Assembly (NCBI GenBank): GCA_002746535.1
Contig: NVWA01000086.1
Coordinates: 1 to 43,363, forward strand
Source: Planctomycetota bacterium
GTDB taxonomy: Bacteria; Planctomycetota; GCA-2746535
DNA: 43,363 bases
Reading direction: 5' to 3'
Notes under the pieces: model-generated
Seen by the model: only the letters and a program-made list of their open reading frames with translations
The model's database searches: none
Told to the model about the DNA's origin: nothing
Shown here: in pieces, positions 16,867-26,076 of the stretch
Layout of the letters: the number at the start of each line of letters is the position of its first letter
How positions within the stretch are numbered: position 1 is the stretch's first letter
Made by a program: the position numbers and the translations under genes

Positions 16867-18189
16867 TTATTTTTTAAATTTATTTTTAAACGCATCAAAT
16901 CCTGAAAGACCTCCTGGCTTAGGTGGACCAATTCCTGGTTTTGGTGGGCCAGCAGGTGTTGCTGGAATTGGCGCTGCAGGTGGAGGCGATGATGGAGCAG
17001 CTGGCTGGGGTGCTGCGGCAGGTTGTGGAGCAGCGGCCGGGGCTCCTCCAGGAGCTGGGGCTGCAGGTGGAGTTGAAGGAGGAAGCTTTGGCGCTGAGGC
17101 TTGAATATCACTAACTTCAAATTTGATTTTATTTGCTTTGAATTTATTCATCAGATCTTCTTTATTTACTGACTTCATATATGCCTCTTTAGGCTCAACA
17201 ATATCTGCTAGAACTTGTTTTAATAAGGCATCATTTAAAAGGACCATCCCATATTTGGCCCCTATTTGCATTTGAGATTCAATTTGAAATGTTTTTGAAT
17301 CACGAATCAATGCAGAAACTGCGCTATTTACTATTAAAATTTCTAATGAAGCGATTCGACCTTTTGGTTTTTTCCTACACAATGTCTGAGCAATTACAGC
17401 TTTTAACGATGAGGCTAACATTGTTCGAATTTGTTGTTGTTGTGCAGCAGGAAATTGGTCAACTAATCTTTCAACAGTTGAAGCAGCGGTAGAAGTGTGT
17501 AATGTACCGAATACTAGGTGTCCGGTTTCAGCCGTTTCAAGAGCAATTTCAATAGTTTCTAAGTCTCTCATTTCACCAATTAGCATAATGTCTGGATCTT
17601 CTCTAAGAGCAGCTCTTAATGCATTTTTAAAGGACTTCGTATGATTATGAACTTCTCTTTGATTTACTAAACAAGCGTGATTATCATGGGTGAACTCGAT
17701 TGGATCTTCAATTGTTATAATATGGTCTTCTCTAACTTTATTCATTAAATCAACCATTGCCGCTAGAGTAGTTGATTTTCCGCTACCAGTAGGTCCAGTA
17801 ACAACGACCAATCCTTTTGTTAAAAAACATAGATCCGTTATTGAGCTTGGCAGATTCAATTGTTCGGCTGTCAGAATATCTTCAGGAATGACCCTAAATA
17901 CGGCTCCAATCCCTTTTCTGTCTAGAAATACATTTGCTCTAAATCTAGCTAAACCTTCAATTGCATAAGCAAAGTCAGTATCAAAACAGGCTTCAAATTC
18001 TTTTTGATTATCTTCAGGAATAATTTGGTAGAGCATGTGTTTTAACATATCAGGCTTTAAAACACTTTCGCCTTCAATCTTAGCCATAAGTCCAGATTCC
18101 CTGATCATAGGTACTTGCAATGAACTTAAATGTAAATCCGATGCACCTAAATCAACCATCATTCTGAATAGTCTATCAATGTCAGCCAT
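16867..18189 (-). CDS. pilT: PilT-like type IV pilus retraction ATPase with Pro/Ala-rich tail
   Basis: 440 aa, longer than the usual ~345-370. The ATPase core has Walker A GPTGSGKST (132-140), the Asp box EDPIEFTH, Walker B DPDIMLIGEMRD and the His box TGHLVFGTLHT. A helical C-terminal part follows, as in PilT/PilU. PilT powers pilus depolymerisation and twitching. From about residue 366 the protein becomes a low-complexity run of Pro, Ala and Gly (PAAAPQPAA type repeats) and ends with the basic FDAFKNKFKK. The coding of that tail is visibly GC-rich against the AT-rich surroundings. No other pilus gene is in the window, so PilT versus PilU is not certain. Confidence 0.88.
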   Translation of the reverse strand: MADIDRLFRMMVDLGASDLHLSSLQVPMIRESGLMAKIEGESVLKPDMLKHMLYQIIPEDNQKEFEACFDTDFAYAIEGLARFRANVFLDRKGIGAVFRVIPEDILTAEQLNLPSSITDLCFLTKGLVVVTGPTGSGKSTTLAAMVDLMNKVREDHIITIEDPIEFTHDNHACLVNQREVHNHTKSFKNALRAALREDPDIMLIGEMRDLETIEIALETAETGHLVFGTLHTSTAASTVERLVDQFPAAQQQQIRTMLASSLKAVIAQTLCRKKPKGRIASLEILIVNSAVSALIRDSKTFQIESQMQIGAKYGMVLLNDALLKQVLADIVEPKEAYMKSVNKEDLMNKFKANKIKFEVSDIQASAPKLPPSTPPAAPAPGGAPAAAPQPAAAPQPAAPSSPPPAAPIPATPAGPPKPGIGPPKPGGLSGFDAFKNKFKK

Positions 18190-18204
18190 GTCTAAATATC
18201 TCCT

Positions 18205-20415
18205 CTATTTCAAACCACTTTTTCGTCGTAAATAAATTTCCATTAATATTAGAAATAAGCCCAAAATAAGCAAAATAATTTCATCATTTAAACGATAAAC
18301 TTGTTCTTTAGACCGAACATTTTTAGAGATAGGTAAATCATCGACATCAAATGAATCTTTATAATTCCAATATTTTCCTCCAGTTATTCTCGCAAGGTCA
18401 ATTAGCAAATCTTCTTTAAGTAAATTATCTCCTAATTCATTCCCAGCTTCAATCGATTGAATTTTACCTTTGAAAATACGTTTTATTACTTGATCTGACT
18501 TACCTTCTACTCTAACAGGAATTTCAGCTTCTACCTCATATCGATATTCGCCAATTTTCCCTAAGTATAAATCTTTTATATAAATACCTCTTTGCTGACT
18601 ATCATTTTTCATTGTTAATCTTTTAGGAATTGTTTCATCAGGATGAAATATTTTAATTTTCACTTTAGCTTTATCAGTTAGCAGATACTTTTCATTTAGT
18701 ACTTTCGCTTGTAGCGTAATCGTTTTACCCATTTCGATTTGTTCATAATTTGGTGTTACATCAATTGGTGGTTTTGAACTAGAGCATAACCAAGAGATTA
18801 TTTTCTGCCAAAAGCTCCGATAAATCCTTTTGCCACTATCACTTTTCATTACCCACTGCCAAGTCCCATCAAAACCCAAATAACCTACCTTGCAAGAGCC
18901 ATAATGATGTGCACTCATCAAGCTATTTTTGGATAAGGATAAATCCATTATTGAAACAGCACCTAACTTCATACCTTCAATTTTTTGATAAAACTGACGA
19001 GCAGGCAAATAGAGAGCCTCGCTCCATTGATTAAATTCATCTTCCTCAACTCCGGATAAAAATACGGTGCGATGAAACTTTATTTTCTTCTTTGATTTAA
19101 AACGTTTAACGGGGCCAGGTGTAATCGGAAGAATATCTTTAACATTTTTTAGGTTATTTATGTCGCCGGTATAAGGCCCTAAAATGAGTATTCCACCGGA
19201 TATTCTATTCATGTACCTTCTTAGGCCTTCTAGTAATTCATCCTGTATTAAAGTGAAAACATGCACATCGATTATTAAAGCATGATAGTTTTTTAACGTA
19301 TCAAAATCTGGAAAAGCTGTCACTTTTTTATCGAAACCAGATGCGAAAAAAGATTTTTTGTCTTTTAAAATAATGGCATTTAAGACAACACCTTCTGTTT
19401 TATTTATTACGTTGTTTAAAAACTTATATTCCCAATTTAGTGCCGTCCCTAAATACAAGGTTTTCCAAATTTTGGGCTCAGTAATTGAAATTGATACGTT
19501 ACAGACATTATTATTTTTGTTGATTTCATTATCAAGAATTGTTATGGCTGTCTGGTATTTAACGGTGCCACTTCTATAATTGGAAATATTAAAACTTATT
19601 TTTTTTTGTTCACTCACTGATAAATCCACCACTTTAGTTTTTATCAATTTACCAAACTCAAACAACTCAGCTTTTACTTCCATAGGTTCAAGTCTTTCAC
19701 GAGAAACTAGGTATTGCAGGATTCCGCTTTCGCCCCTTTCAAGACTTTCTGGGGCTTGGATCGCTTCTATTCTTAAATCTCCATTTCCTTGTGAGGAGCC
19801 AATTCCAATTACCGATATAGGAATTCCAAGTTCTTGAAAATGAACTCCAGCTTTAATGATGCCTTCGTCCACATTATCATTCCCGTCTGTTACAATCAAC
19901 ACGGCGCCTAATGTTTCACTAGATTGCCGATTTAAAATTGAAAGTATTGATGCATCGATATCTGTTTGCTTAGATGTAGGAACAATAGATTTATTTTTAA
20001 ATGGAATAGATTTAATCTCTTCGTCAAATCCATAAATTAGTGTTTTATATTTATTATGAATCTTATCTTTTATTCCATCTTTAGAAAAAACCAGATTATT
20101 CAATTTAATTATTCGTGCTTCTTCATTGATATCTTTTGTGTTCATAGAACCGGATTTATCCAGCAACAAACTTATTGAAAAAGATTTCTCGTCGGGCTTG
20201 CTAACCACCCAGTGGATGTTCAATAATAAAAGAAAAATGATTGTGGCGATTAAACCCCTTAAACTAACTAACTGAATAATTAATTTATTTTCGATCACTC
20301 CTTTTTTCTTGTTCAATTGGATCCATGCGAGAATGGGAATCCAGATTGTCATCAATATCAAAAGGTAAATTGAAGTGAAAGAATTACTATATATCTCGAT
20401 ATCTTCAAATGGCAT
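18205..20415 (-). CDS. VWA domain membrane protein (BatA/glutamine amidotransferase-like, PVC type)
   Basis: 736 aa. Two N-terminal membrane segments (about 15-33 and 50-70) are followed by a von Willebrand factor A domain. Its metal-ion site shows as DKSGSM at 86-91 and VTDGNDN further on. The middle (about 330-560) has a Rossmann-like segment with IIDVHVFTLIQDELLEGLRR and GGILILGPYTG, as in the glutamine-amidotransferase-like domain fused to such proteins. An Ig-like stretch leads to a C-terminal membrane helix (about 713-730) and a basic tail. Proteins of this layout are typical of planctomycetes and verrucomicrobia and have unknown function. It lies just upstream of pilT by 15 bp and may be co-transcribed. 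Confidence 0.8.
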   Translation of the reverse strand: MPFEDIEIYSNSFTSIYLLILMTIWIPILAWIQLNKKKGVIENKLIIQLVSLRGLIATIIFLLLLNIHWVVSKPDEKSFSISLLLDKSGSMNTKDINEEARIIKLNNLVFSKDGIKDKIHNKYKTLIYGFDEEIKSIPFKNKSIVPTSKQTDIDASILSILNRQSSETLGAVLIVTDGNDNVDEGIIKAGVHFQELGIPISVIGIGSSQGNGDLRIEAIQAPESLERGESGILQYLVSRERLEPMEVKAELFEFGKLIKTKVVDLSVSEQKKISFNISNYRSGTVKYQTAITILDNEINKNNNVCNVSISITEPKIWKTLYLGTALNWEYKFLNNVINKTEGVVLNAIILKDKKSFFASGFDKKVTAFPDFDTLKNYHALIIDVHVFTLIQDELLEGLRRYMNRISGGILILGPYTGDINNLKNVKDILPITPGPVKRFKSKKKIKFHRTVFLSGVEEDEFNQWSEALYLPARQFYQKIEGMKLGAVSIMDLSLSKNSLMSAHHYGSCKVGYLGFDGTWQWVMKSDSGKRIYRSFWQKIISWLCSSSKPPIDVTPNYEQIEMGKTITLQAKVLNEKYLLTDKAKVKIKIFHPDETIPKRLTMKNDSQQRGIYIKDLYLGKIGEYRYEVEAEIPVRVEGKSDQVIKRIFKGKIQSIEAGNELGDNLLKEDLLIDLARITGGKYWNYKDSFDVDDLPISKNVRSKEQVYRLNDEIILLILGLFLILMEIYLRRKSGLK

Positions 20416-20520
20416 AAAGTAGGCAAATTCTCTTTTTATTTATAGTTTTGATCTTATATTGAGATAATCAAAAAATATACTTTTAAACGATAAATTATCA
20501 ACTATGAAGTCTTCTGAACA

Positions 20521-21312
20521 ATGATCCGTGGATATTTTTTTACTAATCTTAGCATAAGCCAGCTGAAAGATATCAATGATATTCAAAATGATTTATCCCT
20601 TAAGACAAGGGTGATATCTGATAATAAATTATCAAATTCTAATTTATTAAATCAAAAAAAAATCTATCAAGAATTAAATTGCCAATCCTATATCATTCAT
20701 TTAGATATCAATATTCCGGCAAATAAAAATAAATTCATTTGGTCAGATTTGACAGATCAAATATGTTTTGCGCTCGATAATATTATCGATGAAGAAGTGA
20801 TTAAAATTAATCTCCACTTCTTGCCTCAAACAATATTATCTTCCACAGATGATTTCAGAAAATATCTAACAGATTGCATTGCTTCTATCATTGAAAAACT
20901 AGATATCGAGCTAGGGAAATTAAATATTCAGCATTTTGATTCAATGGAACTATTTGATCAATCTCTTCTTTGTATTAAAGATTTAAATAAGAGTTTCCAA
21001 ACAAAATTGACCTTAGAACCTGGTTTGATATATCAAAGTAAGATAAATCTTTTAACACAAGAGGGCAAATGGTCTTCTCTTTGTGATATGATTTTGATTA
21101 ATGAGTACTCAATATTCAATCAACAAGAAATCATCCCTGGAAATGGAATCACACCTTTTTCATCGCTACTAACTGTTTTACAAGAGAAGCAAGAACCTAT
21201 TTACACCGTTTTCTACCCAAAAAAGCTTGAGTTAGATTCTCTGAAATCTTATGAAATCTACTTCAATAAAAGTGAGGAGTTTTTCTTGAAAAGTTTGATG
21301 AAATTTAAATGA
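20521..21312 (+). CDS. Protein of unknown function, 263 aa, possibly TIM-barrel-like
   Basis: I do not recognise this protein. It has no signal peptide or membrane segment. Strand-helix alternation (SYIIHLDINIP, VIKINLHFLPQT, LNIQHFDSMELF, TKLTLEPGLIY, CDMILINEYS, EPIYTVFYP) would fit a (beta/alpha) barrel of the sugar isomerase/epimerase kind. The metal-binding Glu/His set is not clear, so this is only a structural impression. The ATG has no strong Shine-Dalgarno. It is divergent from the VWA gene (105 bp between) and about 250 bp upstream of the atp operon, probably its own unit. Confidence 0.6.
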   Translation: MIRGYFFTNLSISQLKDINDIQNDLSLKTRVISDNKLSNSNLLNQKKIYQELNCQSYIIHLDINIPANKNKFIWSDLTDQICFALDNIIDEEVIKINLHFLPQTILSSTDDFRKYLTDCIASIIEKLDIELGKLNIQHFDSMELFDQSLLCIKDLNKSFQTKLTLEPGLIYQSKINLLTQEGKWSSLCDMILINEYSIFNQQEIIPGNGITPFSSLLTVLQEKQEPIYTVFYPKKLELDSLKSYEIYFNKSEEFFLKSLMKFK

Positions 21313-21489
21313 TCTTCCTTTCATTTTAGTTTAAGCAAGTATGCACCAAAAACTCCGTAAATTACACGACCTCATATAATAAAATCGAACAATTGATTCA
21401 TTTTCGATTTTATTTTTCAAATTGGTTGTTTGTGTATATGATCAAAATAAAATTTGACAAATTCAAACAAAATAATTAAGCAAATCTGA

Positions 21490-21517
21490 TTGATTTTAAA
21501 AAGTTTCAACACATAAT
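21490..21517 (+). promoter_or_regulatory. Candidate promoter of the atp operon
   Basis: TTGATT (21490-21495) and CATAAT (21512-21517) are 16 bases apart, with a GC-rich GTCGCGC directly after the -10. This leaves about 40 bases of leader before atpB. Confidence 0.55.
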
Positions 21518-21565
21518 GTCGCGCTTTTTACTAGCTACAATAATAATTTTACAAAAAGATTATTT

Positions 21566-22327
21566 ATGTCCGGCGGACACGATTCAGTTAGCCCAATTCC
21601 TGATGTTTTATTCAATATAGATGTTATTGAAATAACCAATTCGACCTTCACAACGTGGGTATTAATGGTTTTCCTCTTAGTTTTCTCTTTTATGGCAACA
21701 AGGAAAAGAAGTCTCGTACCTAGCGGTATGCAAAACCTTTTAGAGTTTTTTTTCGAGGGTGTCTATAATTTAGTTGAAAGTATTCTTGGCCCTGACTTAA
21801 CAAAACGAACTATTTGGTTTTTTGCTACCGTATTTTTATTTATATTAGTTTCCAATTGGTCTGGGTTATTGCCAATCACAGGAAATTTAACTTTTGATGG
21901 TGTTACGGTTTGGAGACCAGGGACTGCTGATGTTTGTAATAACCTTGCAATGTCTTTAGTTTTTATGGCACTTTGGGTATTGTGGGCCATTCAAGAAAAT
22001 GGTGTAGTCGGATTCTTTAAACATATCTTTGCCCCAAAAGGTCATTTTGAAGGAATCATGCTACCTATAATGATAGTCATGTCTTTGGGAATAGGTTTGA
22101 TTGAAATCATATCTATAGTATTTCGACCAATCTCATTATCATTTCGATTATACGGGAATATATTTGGCGGAGAAAATGTAATGCATTCAATGATGATTTA
22201 CATTGTCCAGATCCCATTTTACTTTTTAGAAATAATTGTAGGTTTGATACAAGCGCTCGTTTTCACATTACTTACAGCAGTTTTTACGGCTTTAATATGT
22301 GAACATGAACATAAAGAGGAACATTAA
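21566..22327 (+). CDS. atpB: F-type ATP synthase subunit a
   Basis: 253 aa with about five to six hydrophobic helices. The essential stator Arg of the ion path is in ISLSFRLYGNIFGGE. The C-terminal helix (GLIQALVFTLLTAVFTALI) carries the Gln expected opposite the c ring. It forms the two half-channels beside the c ring. It is the first gene of the operon, and no atpI or atpZ precedes it. The ATG at 21566 lacks a strong Shine-Dalgarno; no better start is present. Confidence 0.95.
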   Translation: MSGGHDSVSPIPDVLFNIDVIEITNSTFTTWVLMVFLLVFSFMATRKRSLVPSGMQNLLEFFFEGVYNLVESILGPDLTKRTIWFFATVFLFILVSNWSGLLPITGNLTFDGVTVWRPGTADVCNNLAMSLVFMALWVLWAIQENGVVGFFKHIFAPKGHFEGIMLPIMIVMSLGIGLIEIISIVFRPISLSFRLYGNIFGGENVMHSMMIYIVQIPFYFLEIIVGLIQALVFTLLTAVFTALICEHEHKEEH

Positions 22328-22359
22328 ATTTTATTTTTTTTAATTTTGGAGGAAAGAAC

Positions 22360-22665
22360 ATGGTTTTAAAACCTTACGTTAGAGGTTTAGTTTTATTAGC
22401 TATCTTATTATCATTAGCATCTGTTGGATTTGCTCAAGATGCCCATGGTGCTGCTACTGTAGCGGTTGCAGTTCCATTTAACAAATCTTTCGCTGTTGGA
22501 CTTGCCTGTTTTGGCGTTGCAATTGGTGTAGGTTTAGTCGGTTTTGCTTCAGCTAGTGCTGTAGGTAGAAACCCAGGTGCAGCCGGTGAAGTATTGAAAA
22601 TCGGAATTATTGGAATGGCACTTGTAGAAGCGATTGCATTTTATGTAATCTTTTTCCCTTATTAA
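22360..22665 (+). CDS. atpE: F-type ATP synthase subunit c with N-terminal leader
   Basis: 101 aa, about 20-25 longer than a minimal c subunit. The extra N-terminus (MVLKPYVRGLVLLAILLSLA then SVGFAQDA) looks like a cleavable signal peptide with an F-A-Q-D-A type site. Two helices follow around the polar loop GRNPGA, and the ion-binding carboxylate is Glu90 in MALVEAIAFY. Positions matching the Na+ ligands Gln32, Ser66 and Thr67 of Ilyobacter tartaricus are Val57, Ala91 and Ile92, so H+ is the expected coupling ion. GGAGG lies 7-8 bases before the ATG. Confidence 0.95.
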   Translation: MVLKPYVRGLVLLAILLSLASVGFAQDAHGAATVAVAVPFNKSFAVGLACFGVAIGVGLVGFASASAVGRNPGAAGEVLKIGIIGMALVEAIAFYVIFFPY

Positions 22666-22688
22666 TATTTTTTTAAAAGTAGAAAATT

Positions 22689-23210
22689 ATGGGTGAAATT
22701 ATAACACAAATGATGGAGGTATTTAGCAAGTTTGGTGTTAATCCATCTAACTTAGCTATAAGTCTCGTAAACTTTGTTCTGGTACTGATTATTTTGCAGA
22801 AATTTGCCTTCGGCCCTCTAATGGAAGTATTAGAGGAAAGAAAAAAAATCATTGCTGACTCAATCAAAAATGCAGCAGAAGTTGAAACACAACTCAAGAA
22901 TGCTAATGAAGAAAAAAGACGCATTATCGATGTAGCCAATAAGAAAGCAGCTGAAATAGTTGAGTCAGCCAAATCTGCTGCATCCACTGTAAAAGATGGG
23001 ATCATCAATGAAGCGAATTCGGAAGCAGCAAATATTAAATCGAAAGCAAATGAAGCAAGTACTCAAGAAAGAAATAAAATGCTTAAAGATGCTAAAGCTG
23101 AATTGGCAAATTTAGTAATGGGCGTTACCGAAAATGTTATTGGTAGAACATTAACAGTTGACGATCAAACTAGAATTAATGAAGAAGCTTCAAAAGAATT
23201 AGCAGCTTAG
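22689..23210 (+). CDS. atpF: F-type ATP synthase subunit b
   Basis: 173 aa. One membrane helix (about residues 18-36, NLAISLVNFVLVLIILQKFA) is followed by a long charged, Ala-rich coiled coil (EERKKIIADSIKNAAEVETQ onward), the standard peripheral-stalk b layout. Only one b-type gene is present, so the stalk is probably a homodimer. It holds the delta subunit and F1 against rotation. It is 23 bp downstream of atpE. Confidence 0.93.
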   Translation: MGEIITQMMEVFSKFGVNPSNLAISLVNFVLVLIILQKFAFGPLMEVLEERKKIIADSIKNAAEVETQLKNANEEKRRIIDVANKKAAEIVESAKSAASTVKDGIINEANSEAANIKSKANEASTQERNKMLKDAKAELANLVMGVTENVIGRTLTVDDQTRINEEASKELAA

Positions 23211-23231
23211 TAAGTAAAGAAAGTTATAGGA

Positions 23232-23636
23232 ATGGGTAGTTCTAAAAAACAAGCAAATGAGAGTGCAAAGAAGTTCATCGCTTTATGTATGGATGATTCG
23301 AATGCATTTGATGAGAATAAAGCACGAGAAGTAACAAAAGCTCTTGCTACAGAAAATGATTCTCGCTATTTGACTGTGTTAGAACAATTTAAAGAATTGG
23401 TTAAGCTCGAGTTGAATAAGCAAAATGCCGTAGTAATAAGCGCACTCAAGCTATCAAATGATTCTCTTTTCTCTATAACCTCTGCTTTGGAAAAAATATA
23501 TAATCGAAAACTTCGATTAGAGTCAAAAATTGATGAGTCTCTAATCGGTGGTTTTAAAGTGACAATAGGTAGTGATGTTTACGACCATTCTACTTTAGGT
23601 AGATTGGGCTTTGTAAAAAACGCCCTGAGTTCATAA
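23232..23636 (+). CDS. atpH: F-type ATP synthase subunit delta (short form)
   Basis: 134 aa against about 175-180 for a typical delta. The C-terminal half has the family hallmark (SKIDESLIGGFKVTIGSDVYDHSTLGRL in essence, with the I-G-G-F-x-V-x-I-G core). The N-terminal six-helix bundle that binds alpha appears shortened, beginning ESAKKFIALCMDDSNAFDEN. The ATG directly follows a TATAGGA sequence, so the ribosome site is tight. Position between atpF and atpA confirms the identity. Confidence 0.88.
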   Translation: MGSSKKQANESAKKFIALCMDDSNAFDENKAREVTKALATENDSRYLTVLEQFKELVKLELNKQNAVVISALKLSNDSLFSITSALEKIYNRKLRLESKIDESLIGGFKVTIGSDVYDHSTLGRLGFVKNALSS

Positions 23637-23661
23637 AAGGTTAATTGAAGGACAATATAAT

Positions 23662-25194
23662 ATGAGTGGAATATTACAAGAAATTGAAGATCAAATCAAA
23701 TCTATTAAATTCACTACTGGCAAAACTAATGTTGGTAATGTAAAACAAATTGGTGATGGTGTAGCGAAAATTGATGGTTTAACTGATACCATGTATAACG
23801 AAATGGTTGAATTCGCAAGTGGTGTAACAGGTTTAGTTCTGAATCTTGAAGAAACTGAAGTTGGTGTCGTGATTTTAGGTGACGGTACAAAAGTTAAAGA
23901 AGGTGAAGAAGTTAAAACTACCGGCAAATTATTGCAATTACCAGTTAGTGAAAAGTTTTTTGGTCGAGTTGTAAATGTTTTGGGTCAACCGATTGATGGA
24001 AAAGGTGAAATTGAATCTGATACTTACTATCCAATAGAGAAAATTGCTCCTGGTATTATTGCTAGACAATCAGTAGACACTCCCGTACAAACAGGAATTA
24101 TGGGCATTGATGCCATGATCCCAGTTGGTCGTGGTCAAAGAGAGTTAATTATTGGTGACCGATCTACAGGTAAAACTACTATTGCCCTCGATACAATTAT
24201 CAACCAATCAAATCTAAAAAGACAAGCTGAGCAAAGAGGTGATGAAAATTTTAAAAATTTATTTTGCATATATGTCGCGATCGGACAAAAGTTATCTAAT
24301 GTGGCGTTAATTTCAAAAACACTAGAAGAAAAGAAGGCTTTAGATAATACAGCATTATTTGTAGCATCAGCTTCTGATTCTGCTACTGATCAATACTTAG
24401 TCCCATTTGCAGCAACTGCATTAGGCGAATACATGATGGATAAAGGTCATGATGTTTTAATTGTTTATGATGATTTAACAAAACATGCCGCAGCATATCG
24501 TCAAATCTCTTTGATCTTAAAAAGACCATCTGGTCGTGAAGCATATCCAGGTGATGTCTTCTATCTACATTCTAGATTACTTGAAAGATCATGTCGTTTA
24601 AGTGAAGCTAATGGTGGAGGTTCTATTACTTCATTGCCAATTATTGAAACTCAAGCTGGTGATGTTTCAGCTTATATACCTACGAATGTGATTTCAATAA
24701 CAGATGGCCAAATATTTTTAGAAACTGACCTTTTTTATCAAGGTATTAGACCTGCTATAAATGTAGGCTTATCAGTATCTAGAGTTGGTGGAGCTGCTCA
24801 AAAACCGGTTATGAAAAAAGTTGCTGGTAAAATTAAGTTAGAATTAGCTCAGTATAGAGAGTTAGCAGCATTTGCACAATTTGGTTCAGATCTTGATGAT
24901 AAGACACAACTAACATTAGATCGTGGTGAAAGAATTATCGAATTATTTAAACAGAATTTATATTCTCCATTAGGATTGGAAGAGCAATCAGTAGTTCTTT
25001 ATGCAATGTTAAACAATCACTTGCAAGATGTTTCAATAGATAAAATTAAGGAGTTTCAAACTAAATTAACTGATTATGTGAAAAATACAAAACCTGAAAT
25101 AAATAGTGAAATTTTATCAAAAGGCAAATTGACTGATGAATTAGTCAAAATGCTTGACGATGTGATTCATAATTTCAAGCAAAGTTTTAATTAA
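23662..25194 (+). CDS. atpA: F-type ATP synthase subunit alpha
   Basis: 510 aa, full length. The non-catalytic nucleotide site is GDRSTGKT at 165-172; most bacteria have GDRQTGKT, so Gln is replaced by Ser. The start LQEIEDQIKSIKF, the VVNVLGQPIDGKG strand and the RQISLILKRPSGREAYPGDV loop are typical. The arginine finger region follows in ISITDGQIFLETDLFYQGIRPA. It alternates with beta in the F1 head. Confidence 0.97.
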   Translation: MSGILQEIEDQIKSIKFTTGKTNVGNVKQIGDGVAKIDGLTDTMYNEMVEFASGVTGLVLNLEETEVGVVILGDGTKVKEGEEVKTTGKLLQLPVSEKFFGRVVNVLGQPIDGKGEIESDTYYPIEKIAPGIIARQSVDTPVQTGIMGIDAMIPVGRGQRELIIGDRSTGKTTIALDTIINQSNLKRQAEQRGDENFKNLFCIYVAIGQKLSNVALISKTLEEKKALDNTALFVASASDSATDQYLVPFAATALGEYMMDKGHDVLIVYDDLTKHAAAYRQISLILKRPSGREAYPGDVFYLHSRLLERSCRLSEANGGGSITSLPIIETQAGDVSAYIPTNVISITDGQIFLETDLFYQGIRPAINVGLSVSRVGGAAQKPVMKKVAGKIKLELAQYRELAAFAQFGSDLDDKTQLTLDRGERIIELFKQNLYSPLGLEEQSVVLYAMLNNHLQDVSIDKIKEFQTKLTDYVKNTKPEINSEILSKGKLTDELVKMLDDVIHNFKQSFN

Positions 25195-25202
25195 AAGATT
25201 TT

Positions 25203-26054
25203 ATGGCTAACTTAAAAGTTTTAAGAAGAAGAATCAAGTCCATCAAAGGGACATCTCAGATTACCAAAGCAATGGAACTTGTTGCTGCGGCAAAGATGAA
25301 AAAAGCCCAAGATAAAGCTCAAAAAGGGATTCCTTATCTTGATCAATTACAAAAAGTTCTTGGAAAATTAAGTAAACGAGTTGATCCTAAATTAAATCCT
25401 CTCCTATCAGATAGTAAAGGCACTAAAACAGGAGTGTTATTAATCACAACAAACAAGGGTTTGTGTGGAAGTATCAACACTAACTTACTTAAATTTGTTT
25501 CAAACACATATGACAAAGAAAAAACGGTTTTTTACACAATTGGTCGAAAAGGTAGAACATTCCTTGCTAAGACCGGCAGAGATTTAAAAGCTGATTTTGA
25601 GGTTTCTGATAGTCCTGAAATTATTGAAACGAATTCTGTAGGAAAATTATTAACAGATGATTTCTTAGATGATAAAATAAATAAAATAGAAATTGTTTAT
25701 TCGCATTTTATAAATACTGCTATTCAAAAAGCGACTAAATTTGATTTACTACCATTATCAGCACTTCCTGCACCAGAAACAACTGAAGACGAAGTTGATT
25801 ATGAATATGAACCTAATGCTCAAGAAATTCTTGCAGGGATTTTACCTCATTATATTTCATATACTATTTATCAACTAATTTTAGAATCAAGAGCATCTGA
25901 ACATAGCTCTAGAATGGTTGCTATGAAAAATGCAACTGACAATGCTAAAGAAATTATTAAAGAATTAACACTGCAATACAATAAAGCTCGCCAAGCACTA
26001 ATTACCAATCAAATATTGGAAATATCAAGTGCAGCCGCGGCAATGGAAAAGTAA
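25203..26054 (+). CDS. atpG: F-type ATP synthase subunit gamma
   Basis: 283 aa. The N-terminal helix LRRRIKSIKGTSQITKAMEL and the C-terminal helix SEHSSRMVAMKNATDNAKEI form the antiparallel coiled coil of the rotor shaft. The middle Rossmann-like domain begins GVLLITTNKGLCGSIN. It starts 8 bp after the atpA stop. Confidence 0.96.
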   Translation: MANLKVLRRRIKSIKGTSQITKAMELVAAAKMKKAQDKAQKGIPYLDQLQKVLGKLSKRVDPKLNPLLSDSKGTKTGVLLITTNKGLCGSINTNLLKFVSNTYDKEKTVFYTIGRKGRTFLAKTGRDLKADFEVSDSPEIIETNSVGKLLTDDFLDDKINKIEIVYSHFINTAIQKATKFDLLPLSALPAPETTEDEVDYEYEPNAQEILAGILPHYISYTIYQLILESRASEHSSRMVAMKNATDNAKEIIKELTLQYNKARQALITNQILEISSAAAAMEK

Positions 26055-26076
26055 ACCTTTATAAAGGCTTATCAAA

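Noticed and set aside
16845..17120. Two Gln/Leu- or Leu/Val/Gly-rich frames at the pilT end
   Set aside because: They are frame-shifted readings of the repetitive Pro/Ala-coding tail.
22360..22665. Na+-dependent ATP synthase
   Set aside because: Considered because Nqr is present, but the c subunit lacks the Gln and Ser/Thr Na+ ligands.
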